DNA of 64,000 nt from Streptococcus sp. 29887 (GCF_032595075.1 NZ_CP118735.1:1640001-1704000), one strand, 5' to 3'. Shown: positions 44,666 to 54,026, numbered from the stretch's first letter. Notes: generated by a model from the sequence alone, not told the origin. Program-made: numbers and translations.

Positions 44666-46903
44666 TCACTCCCTCACCGTCTCAATCGTCCACTCCTTCC
44701 AACCTCGGAAACGAATGGCTCCTTGCTGGTCGGTACGATAGACTTGGATATTCCGACTGTCAAAGCGGTCCAAGGTTTCTTGGTGGGGATGCTTGTAGCG
44801 GTTATTTTCTCCAGCTGATACCAGGGCAATCTTGGCACCGATATGGTCTAAAAATTCAGGATAGGAAGAACCTTTGGAGCCATGGTGACCAGCTTTGAGG
44901 ACATCGACAGGTAGTCGCGGATAAGCTTTTATCAAGTCCAGCTCCCCTTGCTCCAAGTCCCCTGTAAAGAGAAAATTGGTTTCCAACAAGCGACCGTAAA
45001 GGACAATGGAATCATTATTGCCACCGTCGCCTGTCCCGTCTGGATAGAGGACCTCCAGATAGGCGTCAAACATCGGCAGGCGGTCGCCCACTTTTACCAC
45101 ATGGACAGGCACATTGATTTTTTTCAGAGTTGCTACAAAGTCAGGTACCGTCAGACTTCCCGGCGACACGACAATCCGACCAATCTGAACCTGCTTAGCT
45201 ACTTCCAGCACATCGCCCACATGGTCCGTATCGGTGTGAGTCAGCACTAGACTATCAATCCTATCCACACCTCGACTATGCAGATAGGGAATCAAGGTCC
45301 GCTCTGCATTTGCCTGCGAAGACCGCTCCTGCCACTCCTCCTTAGCCGCAAAATCGACCCGACCGCCTACATCAATCAGAGCCGTCCGTCCCCGCATATC
45401 CCGCAAAAAGATGCTGTCCCCCTGCCCGATGTCCACCACCGTCACCTCGTTTTCCAGCGGGTGTTTGGTTATGAAAAATAGCAGAGCGAGGACCAAGCTC
45501 AGTCCTAAGAGCCATTTCTTTTTCCTGTGGAAATCGTAAAGTAAGAAGAGACAGACCAGCAAGAGAACAAGAATTACCCCAGACGGCTGGCCCAGTATCC
45601 AAGGTCGCAAGCCCAAATCCGCCACCCAGACAATGATTTTTTCCATCAAGACGAAAAATCCGTTGACCCAAGTAATCTTAACCAAGGGCGATAGAAGAAA
45701 AATGACCGACAAGCCTGGCAAGAGCAGGACATCAAAGACAAAGGAAAAGGCAAAGGTCAGGAGGATAGACAACGGCTGAAAGGCATAGAAATAGGTCATA
45801 AGTACCGGCAAAATTCCCAGTGAAATACTGAGGCTCTCCACCGCAGCCTTTTTGACCTGCCCCAAGTCCTCAAAATCAAAAACCGTCAGCAAAAAAGCAT
45901 AGGTAAATGTCAGGACACCGCCAGCTGTCAGCAGAAATCGGGGCAGAATCAGCAGACAGACAAAGACCGTCACCGCAAAGTTATCCAGCTTCCGCAAGCC
46001 CATATTACCCAGAATTTTCTGGACCAAGGACCGCACAACCGACACAGAAAAGCCAGTTAAGCCCGCATAGACAAGGGAAAAGGGAATTTGTAATTTATCA
46101 ACCGTTTCCTTGGTCAAGCCCAAACGCAGTAAAATCCAGCGAAACTTATCGATGAAAAATCCAACCTGCATACCTGACAGGGCAAAGAGATGAATGATTC
46201 CTAGACTAGAATAGAGGTCACTCATCTGGTCGAAATCACTATCCAGCTCCCCAAACAAAAGCCCTGTCATGTAGTGGCTCATAGGAGCTGGAAAGTTGGT
46301 TTTGATATAGACCAAGGCCTGCCTCCTCCCGCTTGACAGCCAGTCAAAGACATTCCAAGACTGGACTGGGGAAATCTTTTTTATCGCCGTAATCGTGACT
46401 GTCCGATAAATCCCCTGTGTTTTCAGATAGGCCTGATAATCAAAGCCCTTGAAATTCCGCTGACCTGCTGGCAGGCTGACCTCTGCTTCCACTTCAAGCC
46501 AGACCAAATCTGTCAACTTTTGAAAATAAGTCTGCTCCTCCTGACTGGCTAATTTGTAGAACACCTGATAGGTTTGTCCGTCAGCCCGACCGCGGAAGGA
46601 CAGGCTGTCCCCGTTTATATTGATGGTGTCGGGAATCAGCTGGACCTGTTCGACATGGCTGGGGGCTGACCGATCTGCTCGCTCCCATTGGACCTTTTGG
46701 TAGCAGAAAAACAGACCACACAAGGCTAGAAGCGGCAGCGTTCTGAGGAAAACCGTCTTACCTTGCCGAAACCAAAAGACAACTAGTAACAGACTCAGCA
46801 GGCCCATTGTCAAGAGGGAAAACGAGTGGACTACAAAATAGACCGCCACCGCCAATACTGCCAAGTGGATGGACTGGCAGGGGAGCTTAATCGACCGTGA
46901 CAT
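44666..46903 (-). CDS. comEC: Competence DNA translocation channel ComEC
   Basis: This 745-residue polytopic membrane protein forms the channel for single-stranded DNA uptake. It has N-terminal membrane helices (about 12-70), an extracellular OB-like domain, the competence membrane domain (HYMTGLLFGELDSDFDQM, YSSLGIIHLFALSGMQVGFF at about 230), and a C-terminal MBL-like domain with VLTHTDTDHVGDV (about 560-572). The ATG at 46903 overlaps comEA by 17 bases and is preferred to a long upstream extension lying in comEA. The reading frame is intact, so the uptake channel should be functional. Confidence 0.95.
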   Translation of the reverse strand: MSRSIKLPCQSIHLAVLAVAVYFVVHSFSLLTMGLLSLLLVVFWFRQGKTVFLRTLPLLALCGLFFCYQKVQWERADRSAPSHVEQVQLIPDTININGDSLSFRGRADGQTYQVFYKLASQEEQTYFQKLTDLVWLEVEAEVSLPAGQRNFKGFDYQAYLKTQGIYRTVTITAIKKISPVQSWNVFDWLSSGRRQALVYIKTNFPAPMSHYMTGLLFGELDSDFDQMSDLYSSLGIIHLFALSGMQVGFFIDKFRWILLRLGLTKETVDKLQIPFSLVYAGLTGFSVSVVRSLVQKILGNMGLRKLDNFAVTVFVCLLILPRFLLTAGGVLTFTYAFLLTVFDFEDLGQVKKAAVESLSISLGILPVLMTYFYAFQPLSILLTFAFSFVFDVLLLPGLSVIFLLSPLVKITWVNGFFVLMEKIIVWVADLGLRPWILGQPSGVILVLLLVCLFLLYDFHRKKKWLLGLSLVLALLFFITKHPLENEVTVVDIGQGDSIFLRDMRGRTALIDVGGRVDFAAKEEWQERSSQANAERTLIPYLHSRGVDRIDSLVLTHTDTDHVGDVLEVAKQVQIGRIVVSPGSLTVPDFVATLKKINVPVHVVKVGDRLPMFDAYLEVLYPDGTGDGGNNDSIVLYGRLLETNFLFTGDLEQGELDLIKAYPRLPVDVLKAGHHGSKGSSYPEFLDHIGAKIALVSAGENNRYKHPHQETLDRFDSRNIQVYRTDQQGAIRFRGWKEWTIETVRE

Positions 46904-47546
46904 AAGGCCTGATGCTTTCCATGGTCTTGTCGCCGATACCCGACACATTGTTGAGGTCGTCCACCGACTTGAAGCCACCATTGGCCTCACGATAGGCGAT
47001 AATGTCCGCCGCCCGCTTGGCACCGATACCGGAAATGGTCTGCAGATCCGCCTCGGTCGCCGTGTTGAGATTGACCTTACTTTCATTTCCTTCTGGGGAC
47101 ATAGCAGAGCTGGCAGTCGTGCTGGCTACCACCGAGATCTTTTCGTCCTTGCTGGCCACATAGACCACCGCCTCGTCGCTGAGCTTCTGAGCCAGATTGA
47201 TAGACTTGGGGTCTGCCTGACTGGTCAAACCGCCAGCCGCATCAACCGCATCATTAACACGCGCACCAGCTTCTAAAGTGTAGAGCCCCGGCTTTTCCAC
47301 CGCTCCCTTGACATCAACGACCAGCTGGCTGGACTCCTCACTTTCTTCTGTACTGTTTTCCTCGACCAACTCAGAGCTGCTAGAAGTTTGCTCGGTCTGT
47401 GGAAAGTCTGTCAGTCCTGTCTGATCAGACTTGGCAGGTTGACTGAACATTAAGAATGTCGTCAGAAGCAAACCTGCAGCTGCTGGCAGAGCAATCTGCC
47501 ACTTGTATTCTTTAAGCATTTCTATATAAGTTTTGATTGTATCCAT
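46887..47546 (-). CDS. comEA: Competence DNA-binding receptor ComEA
   Basis: This 219-residue membrane-anchored receptor delivers double-stranded DNA to ComEC. It has one N-terminal membrane segment (about 14-34), a Ser/Glu-rich linker, an SLBB-type domain (VDVKGAVEKPGLYTLEAGAR, about 88-107) and a C-terminal helix-hairpin-helix pair (VNLNTATEADLQTISGIGAK at about 158, VSGIGDKTMESI at about 202). GGAGG precedes the ATG. A cin-box-like sequence lies 12-33 bases upstream. Confidence 0.95.
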   Translation of the reverse strand: MDTIKTYIEMLKEYKWQIALPAAAGLLLTTFLMFSQPAKSDQTGLTDFPQTEQTSSSSELVEENSTEESEESSQLVVDVKGAVEKPGLYTLEAGARVNDAVDAAGGLTSQADPKSINLAQKLSDEAVVYVASKDEKISVVASTTASSAMSPEGNESKVNLNTATEADLQTISGIGAKRAADIIAYREANGGFKSVDDLNNVSGIGDKTMESIRPYVTVD

Positions 47547-47558
47547 AAATTACCTCCA

Positions 47559-47580
47559 CCTATATAGTGCGTAAAAAACA
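47559..47580 (-). promoter_or_regulatory. Degenerate ComX (cin-box) promoter of comEA
   Basis: On the minus strand TTTTTTACGCACTATATAGG resembles the streptococcal ComX box, whose usual core is TACGAATA preceded by T residues. Here the core reads TACGCACT. It lies just upstream of the comEA ribosome binding site, and its T-run is also the tail of the upstream terminator. Confidence 0.45.
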
Positions 47581-47612
47581 CGAAAATCCCGGCCTTATAA
47601 GCCGAGATTTTC
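47578..47612 (-). terminator. Terminator of the oligopeptide/Nik-type ABC operon
   Basis: On the minus strand GAAAATCTCGGC-ttataag-GCCGGGATTTTC forms a 12-bp stem with one G-U pair, then a T-rich tail ending in TTTTTT. Confidence 0.85.
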
Positions 47613-47689
47613 ATATTTTGTCCGATTATCAAGATTAAAACGATTACTTGAATACTTTCTGCTATTTAGTACAATTTCGTTTCAAGCTC

Positions 47690-48523
47690 CTATTCCGATA
47701 GTTGAAGAGGAAAATCTGTCACTTCGTTATTATAATGCTTTTTCAATTCATCCCCAAATTTCGTAAAGAGTAAAATGGTAATCATGAGCATGATACAAGG
47801 AAAAATGACAATCCACGGTGCTTCCTGAATATAAATCCTCCCGTCATTGATCATAGTTCCCCATTCTGGACTAGGCACCTGCGCGCCTAAACCAATGAAG
47901 CTCAGTCCCGAAATCTCCATAATGACAATACCAATATCAAAACTCATGGTTGTCAATATTTGAGGTTTGATCATTGGAATATAATAATTGGTGATGGTTG
48001 CCAAAAAACCATTTCCATACATTTTAGCTGATTTAATGTAGGACTCTTCTTTTAGTTGTAGGGTGATGGAACGTGTCAGATAAGCGTACTTGGTCCAAGC
48101 TACCATGCACATGGCCAATACAGTCTGCTGGAGCCCAACACCTAAAATCCCAACTATGGCAATAACCAAGACAATGGCAGGAAAGGCTTGGAAAGCTGTA
48201 ATAATAAGCAAAATAACCTGATCAACCTTACCACCAACTAATCCACTAGAGATACCAATCAAGGAGCCAATAGTTACGATGGTAAACAAGACCAATAGGC
48301 CTGAAAAAATACTTTCTCTACCGCCACTCATTACCCGTGCAAAAACAGAGCGACCAAGCGCATCTGTCCCAAACCACTCTGATTGACTTGGTCCTTGCAA
48401 GGCATGGCCTAAATCCACCTTGGTAATACTGTCAGTAAAAAAATAGGGAAGGACATACATCAGCACTAGCCAAGCAAGAAGAATGAACCCTAAAATCAAT
48501 AACCTTTTATTTCCTTTTAGCAT
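47690..48523 (-). CDS. ABC transporter permease, OppC/NikC type
   Basis: This 277-residue inner permease has six hydrophobic segments and the EAA-type coupling loop (YIKSAKMYGNGFLATITNYYIP, about 160-181). The motif HALQGPSQSEWFGTDALGRSVF (about 39-60) is typical of DppC/OppC/NikC proteins. It lies 8 bases after the OppB-like gene and is the last gene of the operon. The substrate could be peptide, nickel or opine-type metallophore, and sequence does not decide. Confidence 0.88.
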   Translation of the reverse strand: MLKGNKRLLILGFILLAWLVLMYVLPYFFTDSITKVDLGHALQGPSQSEWFGTDALGRSVFARVMSGGRESIFSGLLVLFTIVTIGSLIGISSGLVGGKVDQVILLIITAFQAFPAIVLVIAIVGILGVGLQQTVLAMCMVAWTKYAYLTRSITLQLKEESYIKSAKMYGNGFLATITNYYIPMIKPQILTTMSFDIGIVIMEISGLSFIGLGAQVPSPEWGTMINDGRIYIQEAPWIVIFPCIMLMITILLFTKFGDELKKHYNNEVTDFPLQLSE

Positions 48524-48531
48524 ATCTCCAC

Positions 48532-49467
48532 CTACTTATTCCCTAAACGAATTTTAGGATTTAGCCAAGCAATTACAACTTGTGACACCAGATTAACCGT
48601 TAATACTCCTACCGTTACAAAAAGCACAGTTCCTTGAATAATGGGATAATCCTGATTTGCTACGACTGTCACTAGGAGTTTACCCATCCCTGGCCATGAA
48701 TACAAATGTTCAATAATGGTCACTCCGCTGACCAAGGCCCCCATAGAAAGACTAACTAACGTAATGATAAACGGCACGGTATTTTGTAAAACATCAAAAA
48801 TGATAATGCGCCATTCACTGATGCCTCTTCCCCTAGCCCCTTCTACAAAAGGGTTGTGTAGTTCCTCAAGAAAAGCCGTTCGTAGTTGCGGTGTATAAAC
48901 AGATGACATAGCTAAGGCCAGGGTCACCACCGGTAAAACAATCCCCAAGGAATTAGCAGTTGATTGCACTGGGAACCATTTTAAGTGAACTGAGAAAATT
49001 AATATAAGGATAATCCCGAAAACAAAGGTAGGAATGGCATTCAAAATACCTAGCAGGGACATCAAGCACCTATCAAACAAACTATCCTTCTTGTAAGCCA
49101 TTGCCAAGGCTGTGGGAACAGACATGAACAGGGTAGTCAATAGAATATACATTGACAGGTAGAGGGTATTTGGAAAATAAAACACTAATTGATCCCATAC
49201 GGGTGCGCCAGTATTGTAGGTCACGCCAAAATCAAAGACCACAATTTTTGACAGCCATCTGAAATACTGAGTTAGAAAAGGATCATTTAATCCTAACTTT
49301 TCTCTCGTTAAATCCAACAGTTCTTGAGTGACTGGAACACCTTCTTGGTTCAAAATAGCTTCAGCAGGATCTCCTGGAGCCAGATAAGAAAGCAAGAATG
49401 AGATAAAACTGACACAAAATAGGATAAGAATAAATTTTAATACTATCTTTGTAATACTCTTTAACAT
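48532..49467 (-). CDS. ABC transporter permease, OppB/NikB type
   Basis: This 311-residue permease has an N-terminal hydrophobic helix, then LAPGDPAEAILNQEGVPVTQE (about 30-50), which is the family hallmark. A coupling loop EGARGRGISEWRIIIFDVLQN (about 204) and five further helices follow. An AGGAGAA-type ribosome binding site lies before the ATG. A 395-bp repeat-bearing gap separates it from the preceding deacylase gene although they run in the same direction, so transcription may be weakened across the gap. Confidence 0.88.
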   Translation of the reverse strand: MLKSITKIVLKFILILFCVSFISFLLSYLAPGDPAEAILNQEGVPVTQELLDLTREKLGLNDPFLTQYFRWLSKIVVFDFGVTYNTGAPVWDQLVFYFPNTLYLSMYILLTTLFMSVPTALAMAYKKDSLFDRCLMSLLGILNAIPTFVFGIILILIFSVHLKWFPVQSTANSLGIVLPVVTLALAMSSVYTPQLRTAFLEELHNPFVEGARGRGISEWRIIIFDVLQNTVPFIITLVSLSMGALVSGVTIIEHLYSWPGMGKLLVTVVANQDYPIIQGTVLFVTVGVLTVNLVSQVVIAWLNPKIRLGNK

Positions 49468-49517
49468 AGTTCTCCTTCTGATTCAACAAATACAGGTTGC
49501 CAGACAAGCACTCATGC

Positions 49518-49859
49518 GGAGGCTGGGCTCAAGCCCAGCACCGCTTCTCAAAGTTAGTGTCAACATCTCAGCGCAGTGGTTGCTTGGCTTTAACAGTACA
49601 GTGGACTGTTAAAGGTTCACTGAACCTTTTTGTAACGAACCTTGTTCGCTCTATCTCCAACCTCAAAAGGTTCACTGAACCTTTTTGTAACGAACCTTGT
49701 TCGCTCTATCTCCAACCTCCAACAGTCACTACTCTGACTGTTGGAGCTGTGCGGGGTGGGAGTGAAACAGTCTGGGGATAGACTGTTTCAGCTCAACAAT
49801 TGGAAATAAGGACTTGTTGACGAACTCTTCTAGGAATGGTCGAGTTCTTTCCCACTCCC
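49518..49859. repeat. Hairpin-rich intergenic repeat, copy A (expanded)
   Basis: It shares with 54919-55088 the segments GAGGCTGGGC...GCCCAGC, GTGTCAACATCTCAGCGCAG, GTGCGGGG-GTGGG and CGAGTTCTTTCCCACTCCC. It begins (minus sense) 3 bases after the stop codon of the deacylase gene. Copy A additionally holds a 55-bp unit (AAAGGTTCACTGAACCTTT...) repeated in tandem at 49611 and 49666, plus strong hairpins AACAGTCA/TGACTGTT and GAAACAGTCT/AGACTGTTTC. No gene is visible. Confidence 0.8.
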
Positions 49860-49862
49860 AAG

Positions 49863-50798
49863 CTAGTATGCAATGGTTATTAACGATTCTCCTATATGTG
49901 TGACCAAATTTGACTTCTGATAAAGGACTAGACCTGTTTCCAAGGCAAAAAAATCCTCCAAGACATCTCCGTGTAGGGTATGTAATTGACCAAGAATTTG
50001 GCCCTTATTAACCCTATCTCCTGGTCTTACAAAACAGGTCCAACAAGCTAGATGACCACTATAAAACGAATAGGATTTCTGATAATAGACTTGGTCGGAC
50101 TTTGGTGCTTCTTTTCCTTCAAAAATAGATGCTAAAAGAGCTCGTACAGATTCTCTCATTTTATGAACATCTTCAGGCAGACAGGTTCCGCTATCCCCTT
50201 GCTCTAATAAAATGCTAGGAATGCCATAATCAATAGCTGCTGCCTGATACAGACCACCAACATCGGATGACGCAAAAATAACTGGACTGCCGCTTACTTG
50301 GGCAAGTTCTTTAGATTGGTGAATAACTGATGAATCTCCTAAAATCGAATAATAAACATGAGGAGTCAGAAGCTCTTCCTTATTGCCACCATGCAAATCT
50401 ATGAGATAGTCAACATGCGGTAACAAGCGCTCTCTAAAAAACTGCTTGATATGATAACTCAAGGTCGGCTCTTGATAACTATTTTGAAATATCCGATTGA
50501 GGTTAACCATATCCTCTGGTACTAAGCTGGTCATTTTTTGATAGAAACCCGTTGGATTAACAGTATGGAGAAGCAATACTGATCCTTTATATTGTTTGAG
50601 TTCAATATCCTCCACTAAAGACATACTTGTTTTTATACCAACGTATTCACAACCATGTACGCCTGCTGTAATCAATACCAAGGGGCGGCTCCCTCCTCCT
50701 TTTATCAATGTATAGGGGAGTGAAAAATTATCTGCAATGGCAAAATTATCCTTAACACAGGTATTACAAGGAGCCTGTTCAACAAGTTCAATTACCAT
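49863..50798 (-). CDS. M14/AstE-type succinylglutamate desuccinylase/aspartoacylase-like zinc hydrolase
   Basis: This 311-residue zinc hydrolase of the AstE/AspA fold has TAGVHGCEYVGIKTS (about 45-59) holding the H-x-x-E zinc ligands. LIDLHGGNKEELL (about 134) gives the third histidine, and VRPGDRVNKGQILGQL (about 262-277) is a C-terminal barrel domain. The enzyme would remove an acyl or amino acid group from a small molecule. Placed between two ATPases and two permeases of an importer operon, it may process the imported substrate. It lies 2 bases after the OppF-like gene. Confidence 0.85.
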   Translation of the reverse strand: MVIELVEQAPCNTCVKDNFAIADNFSLPYTLIKGGGSRPLVLITAGVHGCEYVGIKTSMSLVEDIELKQYKGSVLLLHTVNPTGFYQKMTSLVPEDMVNLNRIFQNSYQEPTLSYHIKQFFRERLLPHVDYLIDLHGGNKEELLTPHVYYSILGDSSVIHQSKELAQVSGSPVIFASSDVGGLYQAAAIDYGIPSILLEQGDSGTCLPEDVHKMRESVRALLASIFEGKEAPKSDQVYYQKSYSFYSGHLACWTCFVRPGDRVNKGQILGQLHTLHGDVLEDFFALETGLVLYQKSNLVTHIGESLITIAY

Positions 50799-50800
50799 AT

Positions 50801-51544
50801 CTAACCATTTCCATAAGCTTCTAAGAGTAGCTTGGTATAGCTACTTCGTGGATGACGGACCATGGCCAAGGTATCCGCCTGCTCAACTACTTGACCATCC
50901 TTTAAAACGATAATCTGTTCACAAAACTGACTAACCAAGGCAATGTCATGGCCGATAAAAAGAAAAGCGGCATCATGCTTTTCTTTTATTTTCCCTAATA
51001 ATTTCATGATTTCAGCCTGGATGGTCACATCCAAAGCACTCGTTACTTCGTCACAAATAATAAGAGAAGGATTGACCAATAAGGCTCTAGCAATACTAGC
51101 ACGCTGACACTCTCCCCCGCTTAATTGATGGGGAAATTGATAGAGATGACTTTCCTTCAGACCAACTTCTGAAATAGAACGCATCAGCACATCTAGTTTG
51201 TTCTCACCTGGAAAAAGCTTAAAATTATCAATAGCCTCTTCCAAACTCTCTTTAATCCTTCTCTTAGGATGAAAAAACTCCTGAGGATTTTGAGGGATAT
51301 ATTGAACAAGCCTGTAGAATTCTTTGTCTGATACTGTCTGAAAAGGTTTATCAAACAATGTTATACTCCCCTCTTGCAACGTCATTAATCGACAAAGCAA
51401 TTGAGCAATCGTACTCTTTCCACTTCCACTTTCACCAACCAGCCCTAGTGCTTGACCTGTAAATAACTCAAAGTTAATGTTTTTTATACCTACATCATTT
51501 TTATAAAAATAGGTTAAATTCTGACATCGTAAAATACTTTTCAT
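50801..51544 (-). CDS. ABC transporter ATP-binding protein, OppF/NikE type
   Basis: This 247-residue ATPase has Walker A GLVGESGSGKSTI (about 34-46), signature QLSGGECQRASIARALL (about 143-159), Walker B LIICDEVTSALDVT (about 164) and a switch histidine in FIGHDIAL. It lacks the C-terminal oligopeptide-transporter extension found in longer OppF proteins. It pairs with the ATPase at 51560, from which it is separated by 15 bases. Confidence 0.9.
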   Translation of the reverse strand: MKSILRCQNLTYFYKNDVGIKNINFELFTGQALGLVGESGSGKSTIAQLLCRLMTLQEGSITLFDKPFQTVSDKEFYRLVQYIPQNPQEFFHPKRRIKESLEEAIDNFKLFPGENKLDVLMRSISEVGLKESHLYQFPHQLSGGECQRASIARALLVNPSLIICDEVTSALDVTIQAEIMKLLGKIKEKHDAAFLFIGHDIALVSQFCEQIIVLKDGQVVEQADTLAMVRHPRSSYTKLLLEAYGNG

Positions 51545-51559
51545 ACTCTACATCCATTT

Positions 51560-52327
51560 CTAGACTGTTCTTAACCTTGGGATGGCAGCTAGTAATTTTC
51601 TCGTATAGGCTTCCTTTGGATGGGATAAAACCTCGAAAGTCTTACCAGTTTCAACAATCTTACCATCCTTCATCACAACTAAGCGTTCTGAAATATCCTT
51701 TGCAACACTCATGTCATGGGTCACTATCACAAGAGTTATCCCTTCGTTTTTATGCAATTTCTTTAGTAAGTGAACAAGTATTTTTTTATTTAGGGCATCT
51801 AAGGCACTGGTTGGTTCATCTGCTAAGAGTAGCTTGGGCTTCGCCACCAAGGCAAGTGCAATCCCTATTCGTTGCATCTGTCCACCACTAAATTCAAAAG
51901 GGTATTTTCTAGTGATTTCCTTACTATAGGGTAAATCAACTAAGGAAAAGCACTCCTCCAAGGTTCGTAAGTCGCTACTATATTTACTATAGGTTTTATA
52001 CAAATCCTGATAATGTGCCCAGATAGTCCGCTTTTCATTAAAACTTGCTTTAGCATTTTGAGTAATCCAAGCAATATCAATACCAATAAAAGGCAGTTCC
52101 TGCCTTTTATTGGTTAACTGGATGGTCTGTCCCTCAAACTGAATGCGACCAGCTGTCTGCCTTAAGCTCGTTAATGGAAGGGCTAGAATACTCTTGATTA
52201 AAGTTGTTTTTCCACTCCCACTCTCACCGACAATAGCGATACTTTCTCCACTTGCCACTCTAAGACTGACATCATCCAAAATATCACGACTTGGAGAGGA
52301 GATAGTTAAATTGCTAATATCTAGCAT
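51560..52327 (-). CDS. ABC transporter ATP-binding protein, OppD/NikD type
   Basis: This 255-residue ATPase has Walker A AIVGESGSGKTTLI (about 30-43), signature FEFSGGQMQRIGIALALV (about 148), Walker B LLLADEPTSALDALN and the switch region IVTHDMSV. An insert of about 35 residues after the Q-loop (NAKASFNEKRTIWAHYQDLY) is typical of NikD/OppD. It starts 3 bases after the binding-protein stop. The pair forms the motor of the importer. Confidence 0.9.
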   Translation of the reverse strand: MLDISNLTISSPSRDILDDVSLRVASGESIAIVGESGSGKTTLIKSILALPLTSLRQTAGRIQFEGQTIQLTNKRQELPFIGIDIAWITQNAKASFNEKRTIWAHYQDLYKTYSKYSSDLRTLEECFSLVDLPYSKEITRKYPFEFSGGQMQRIGIALALVAKPKLLLADEPTSALDALNKKILVHLLKKLHKNEGITLVIVTHDMSVAKDISERLVVMKDGKIVETGKTFEVLSHPKEAYTRKLLAAIPRLRTV

Positions 52328-52330
52328 ATA

Positions 52331-53860
52331 TTATTCCTTCACAATCTGATTTGTCACATGGTAATAATCTGTCGCATGTGATTCAAAGCCTTGAAGATTA
52401 TTGTCCATGACAAGTGCTACTTTAAAATGACCAATATAGGTAAAGATATAATCCTCATCTACTAATTTTTGAATTTGTTTGCTTAATTCATTACGCTTTG
52501 CTTGATCAGGCTCAACCTGCAACTGATCAATAAGGCTGTCTACTGCTGGATTTGAATAGTGGGCAATATTTGCAGATCCGTTAGTATAAAAGACACTCTT
52601 GTAATAGGCATATGGATCCCCAATTGGGGCTGCAACTACTGTATAGGTGAGGACATCATATATATTCTCAGAAACCGCCGTAGTCGCTTTGTCCACAGTG
52701 ATAATTTCCGAATCAATACCAACTTCCTTCAGTTGTTGTTGGAAAGCTTGAACAGATAATGGCATCTCTGCGAGACGATTATAAGTGACCAAGTCCAATT
52801 TTATATTCTGACCATTGGCCTCTCTTAGTCCATCTCCGTTTGTATCTTTGTATCCTGCCTCATCCAACAATTGTACTGCTTTTTCTACATTGTACTCGTG
52901 AACACTTGTTCCCAAGGCAAATTCGAAGTTATTTGGAAAAGCAGTATCTGCTACTTTAGCTGCACCTTTGAACAAGGAAGCAGTGTAAGTTTCCTTATCT
53001 ACCAGAGTATCTAAAGCCTGGCGGAATTGTTTATCCTGACCTTCTGCTTGCTCCAAGTTATAGCTAAATTGAACATATCTGGATCCCTCTACTTCAGAAG
53101 TTTTAAAATTGCTACTGTCTGATTTGAAGGTTTCAAGGTTGGCATAAGGCAGACCATATACCGCATCCACTTCACCTGATTTTAGAGCAGCAGCAATAGC
53201 TGTTGCATCTGTAAAGTACTTAATCTTTAAATTCTTTGTTTTTGGTGTACCTGCCCAGTAGCCTTCATAGGCTTCCAATTCGGCACCACTCTCTGCAATA
53301 TATTTGGTTAATTTATAAGGACCTGTAGCAACCGGTCCTTGTTTTGCTAGCGGCTCTGCACTAACATCAATAATGACCGAATATGGCTCTGCTAAGAGGT
53401 TAGCCATGATAGGTTGTCGTTGCTCTGTTTTTATAATAACCGTTTGACCGTCTGCACTGATAGACGTAATTCCTAAGTCCGCTTTTGCTCGATCACTCTT
53501 CGATAGAAGATGCTCCAATGACTGCTTGACCTTTTCACCTGTCATTTTTTCACCATTTTGGAAAGTAACATTATCTTTTAAAGTAATTTTCCACTCCAAA
53601 TCACTGATCGATTCGATTTTTTCAGCTAACCAAGGTTCTACTTGTAAATCGTTGTTCAATTTGAACAAGGTTTCTCCGACACCGTAGCGCACGGTGAACC
53701 AGCCATTGTAATCTTCAGCTGGATGGATATTAGCCGGAAGTTGAGAGTAACCAATGTTAATGGTGTCAGTACTTGCACCTGGAACAGTTTGTGTCGGTAC
53801 GCATGCTCCCAATACTAGAGTAGCCAAACCCATTGCCAACATTTTTTTATAGTTCTTCAT
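52331..53860 (-). CDS. ABC transporter substrate-binding lipoprotein, family 5 (Opp/Nik type)
   Basis: This 509-residue SBP_bac_5 protein has a lipoprotein signal with lipobox VLGAC (cysteine at 20). Family features include NDLQVEPWLAEKIESISD and LEWKITLKDNVTFQNGEKMTGEKVKQSLE (about 95-123). VATGPYKLTKY and FRQALDTLVDKETYTASLFKGAA also fit. The length is that of NikA/CntA and peptide-binding proteins. It is the first gene of a six-gene locus including both ATPases, the desuccinylase-like enzyme and both permeases. The ligand could be nickel chelate, opine-type metallophore or peptide, and no ligand-specific motif was found. Confidence 0.88.
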   Translation of the reverse strand: MKNYKKMLAMGLATLVLGACVPTQTVPGASTDTINIGYSQLPANIHPAEDYNGWFTVRYGVGETLFKLNNDLQVEPWLAEKIESISDLEWKITLKDNVTFQNGEKMTGEKVKQSLEHLLSKSDRAKADLGITSISADGQTVIIKTEQRQPIMANLLAEPYSVIIDVSAEPLAKQGPVATGPYKLTKYIAESGAELEAYEGYWAGTPKTKNLKIKYFTDATAIAAALKSGEVDAVYGLPYANLETFKSDSSNFKTSEVEGSRYVQFSYNLEQAEGQDKQFRQALDTLVDKETYTASLFKGAAKVADTAFPNNFEFALGTSVHEYNVEKAVQLLDEAGYKDTNGDGLREANGQNIKLDLVTYNRLAEMPLSVQAFQQQLKEVGIDSEIITVDKATTAVSENIYDVLTYTVVAAPIGDPYAYYKSVFYTNGSANIAHYSNPAVDSLIDQLQVEPDQAKRNELSKQIQKLVDEDYIFTYIGHFKVALVMDNNLQGFESHATDYYHVTNQIVKE

Positions 53861-53901
53861 GACGAACTCCTTATGTGTAAATATTTATATATTATGCTTT
53901 T

Positions 53902-53929
53902 AGTATACCAAAAAAGACAAGAATGTAAA
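53902..53929 (-). promoter_or_regulatory. Promoter of the SBP/ABC operon
   Basis: On the minus strand TTTACA (53924-53929), a 16-base spacer ending TTTTGG, and TATACT (53902-53907, extended by TGG) lie 41 bases before the ATG at 53860. The surrounding 100 bp is very AT-rich and could hold a metal-regulator site, but I cannot identify one. Confidence 0.7.
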
Positions 53930-54026
53930 GAGCTTACAAAAATTTTTATGATTATTTTTTGTATAATTCTAATATTAAAAAAATATGGTGCTCCAAATAT
54001 ATTGTTAGCACATTGAAAGAAACAAA

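Noticed and set aside
46903..47086. Upstream extension of comEC
   Set aside because: The frame is open but coincides with the comEA 3' region in another frame. The extension is arginine- and serine-rich and unlike ComEC.
49497..49781. 94-codon open frame in the gap between the ABC permease and the deacylase
   Set aside because: It is made of the tandem 55-bp repeat and hairpins, with no ribosome binding site. It is a repeat, not a gene.
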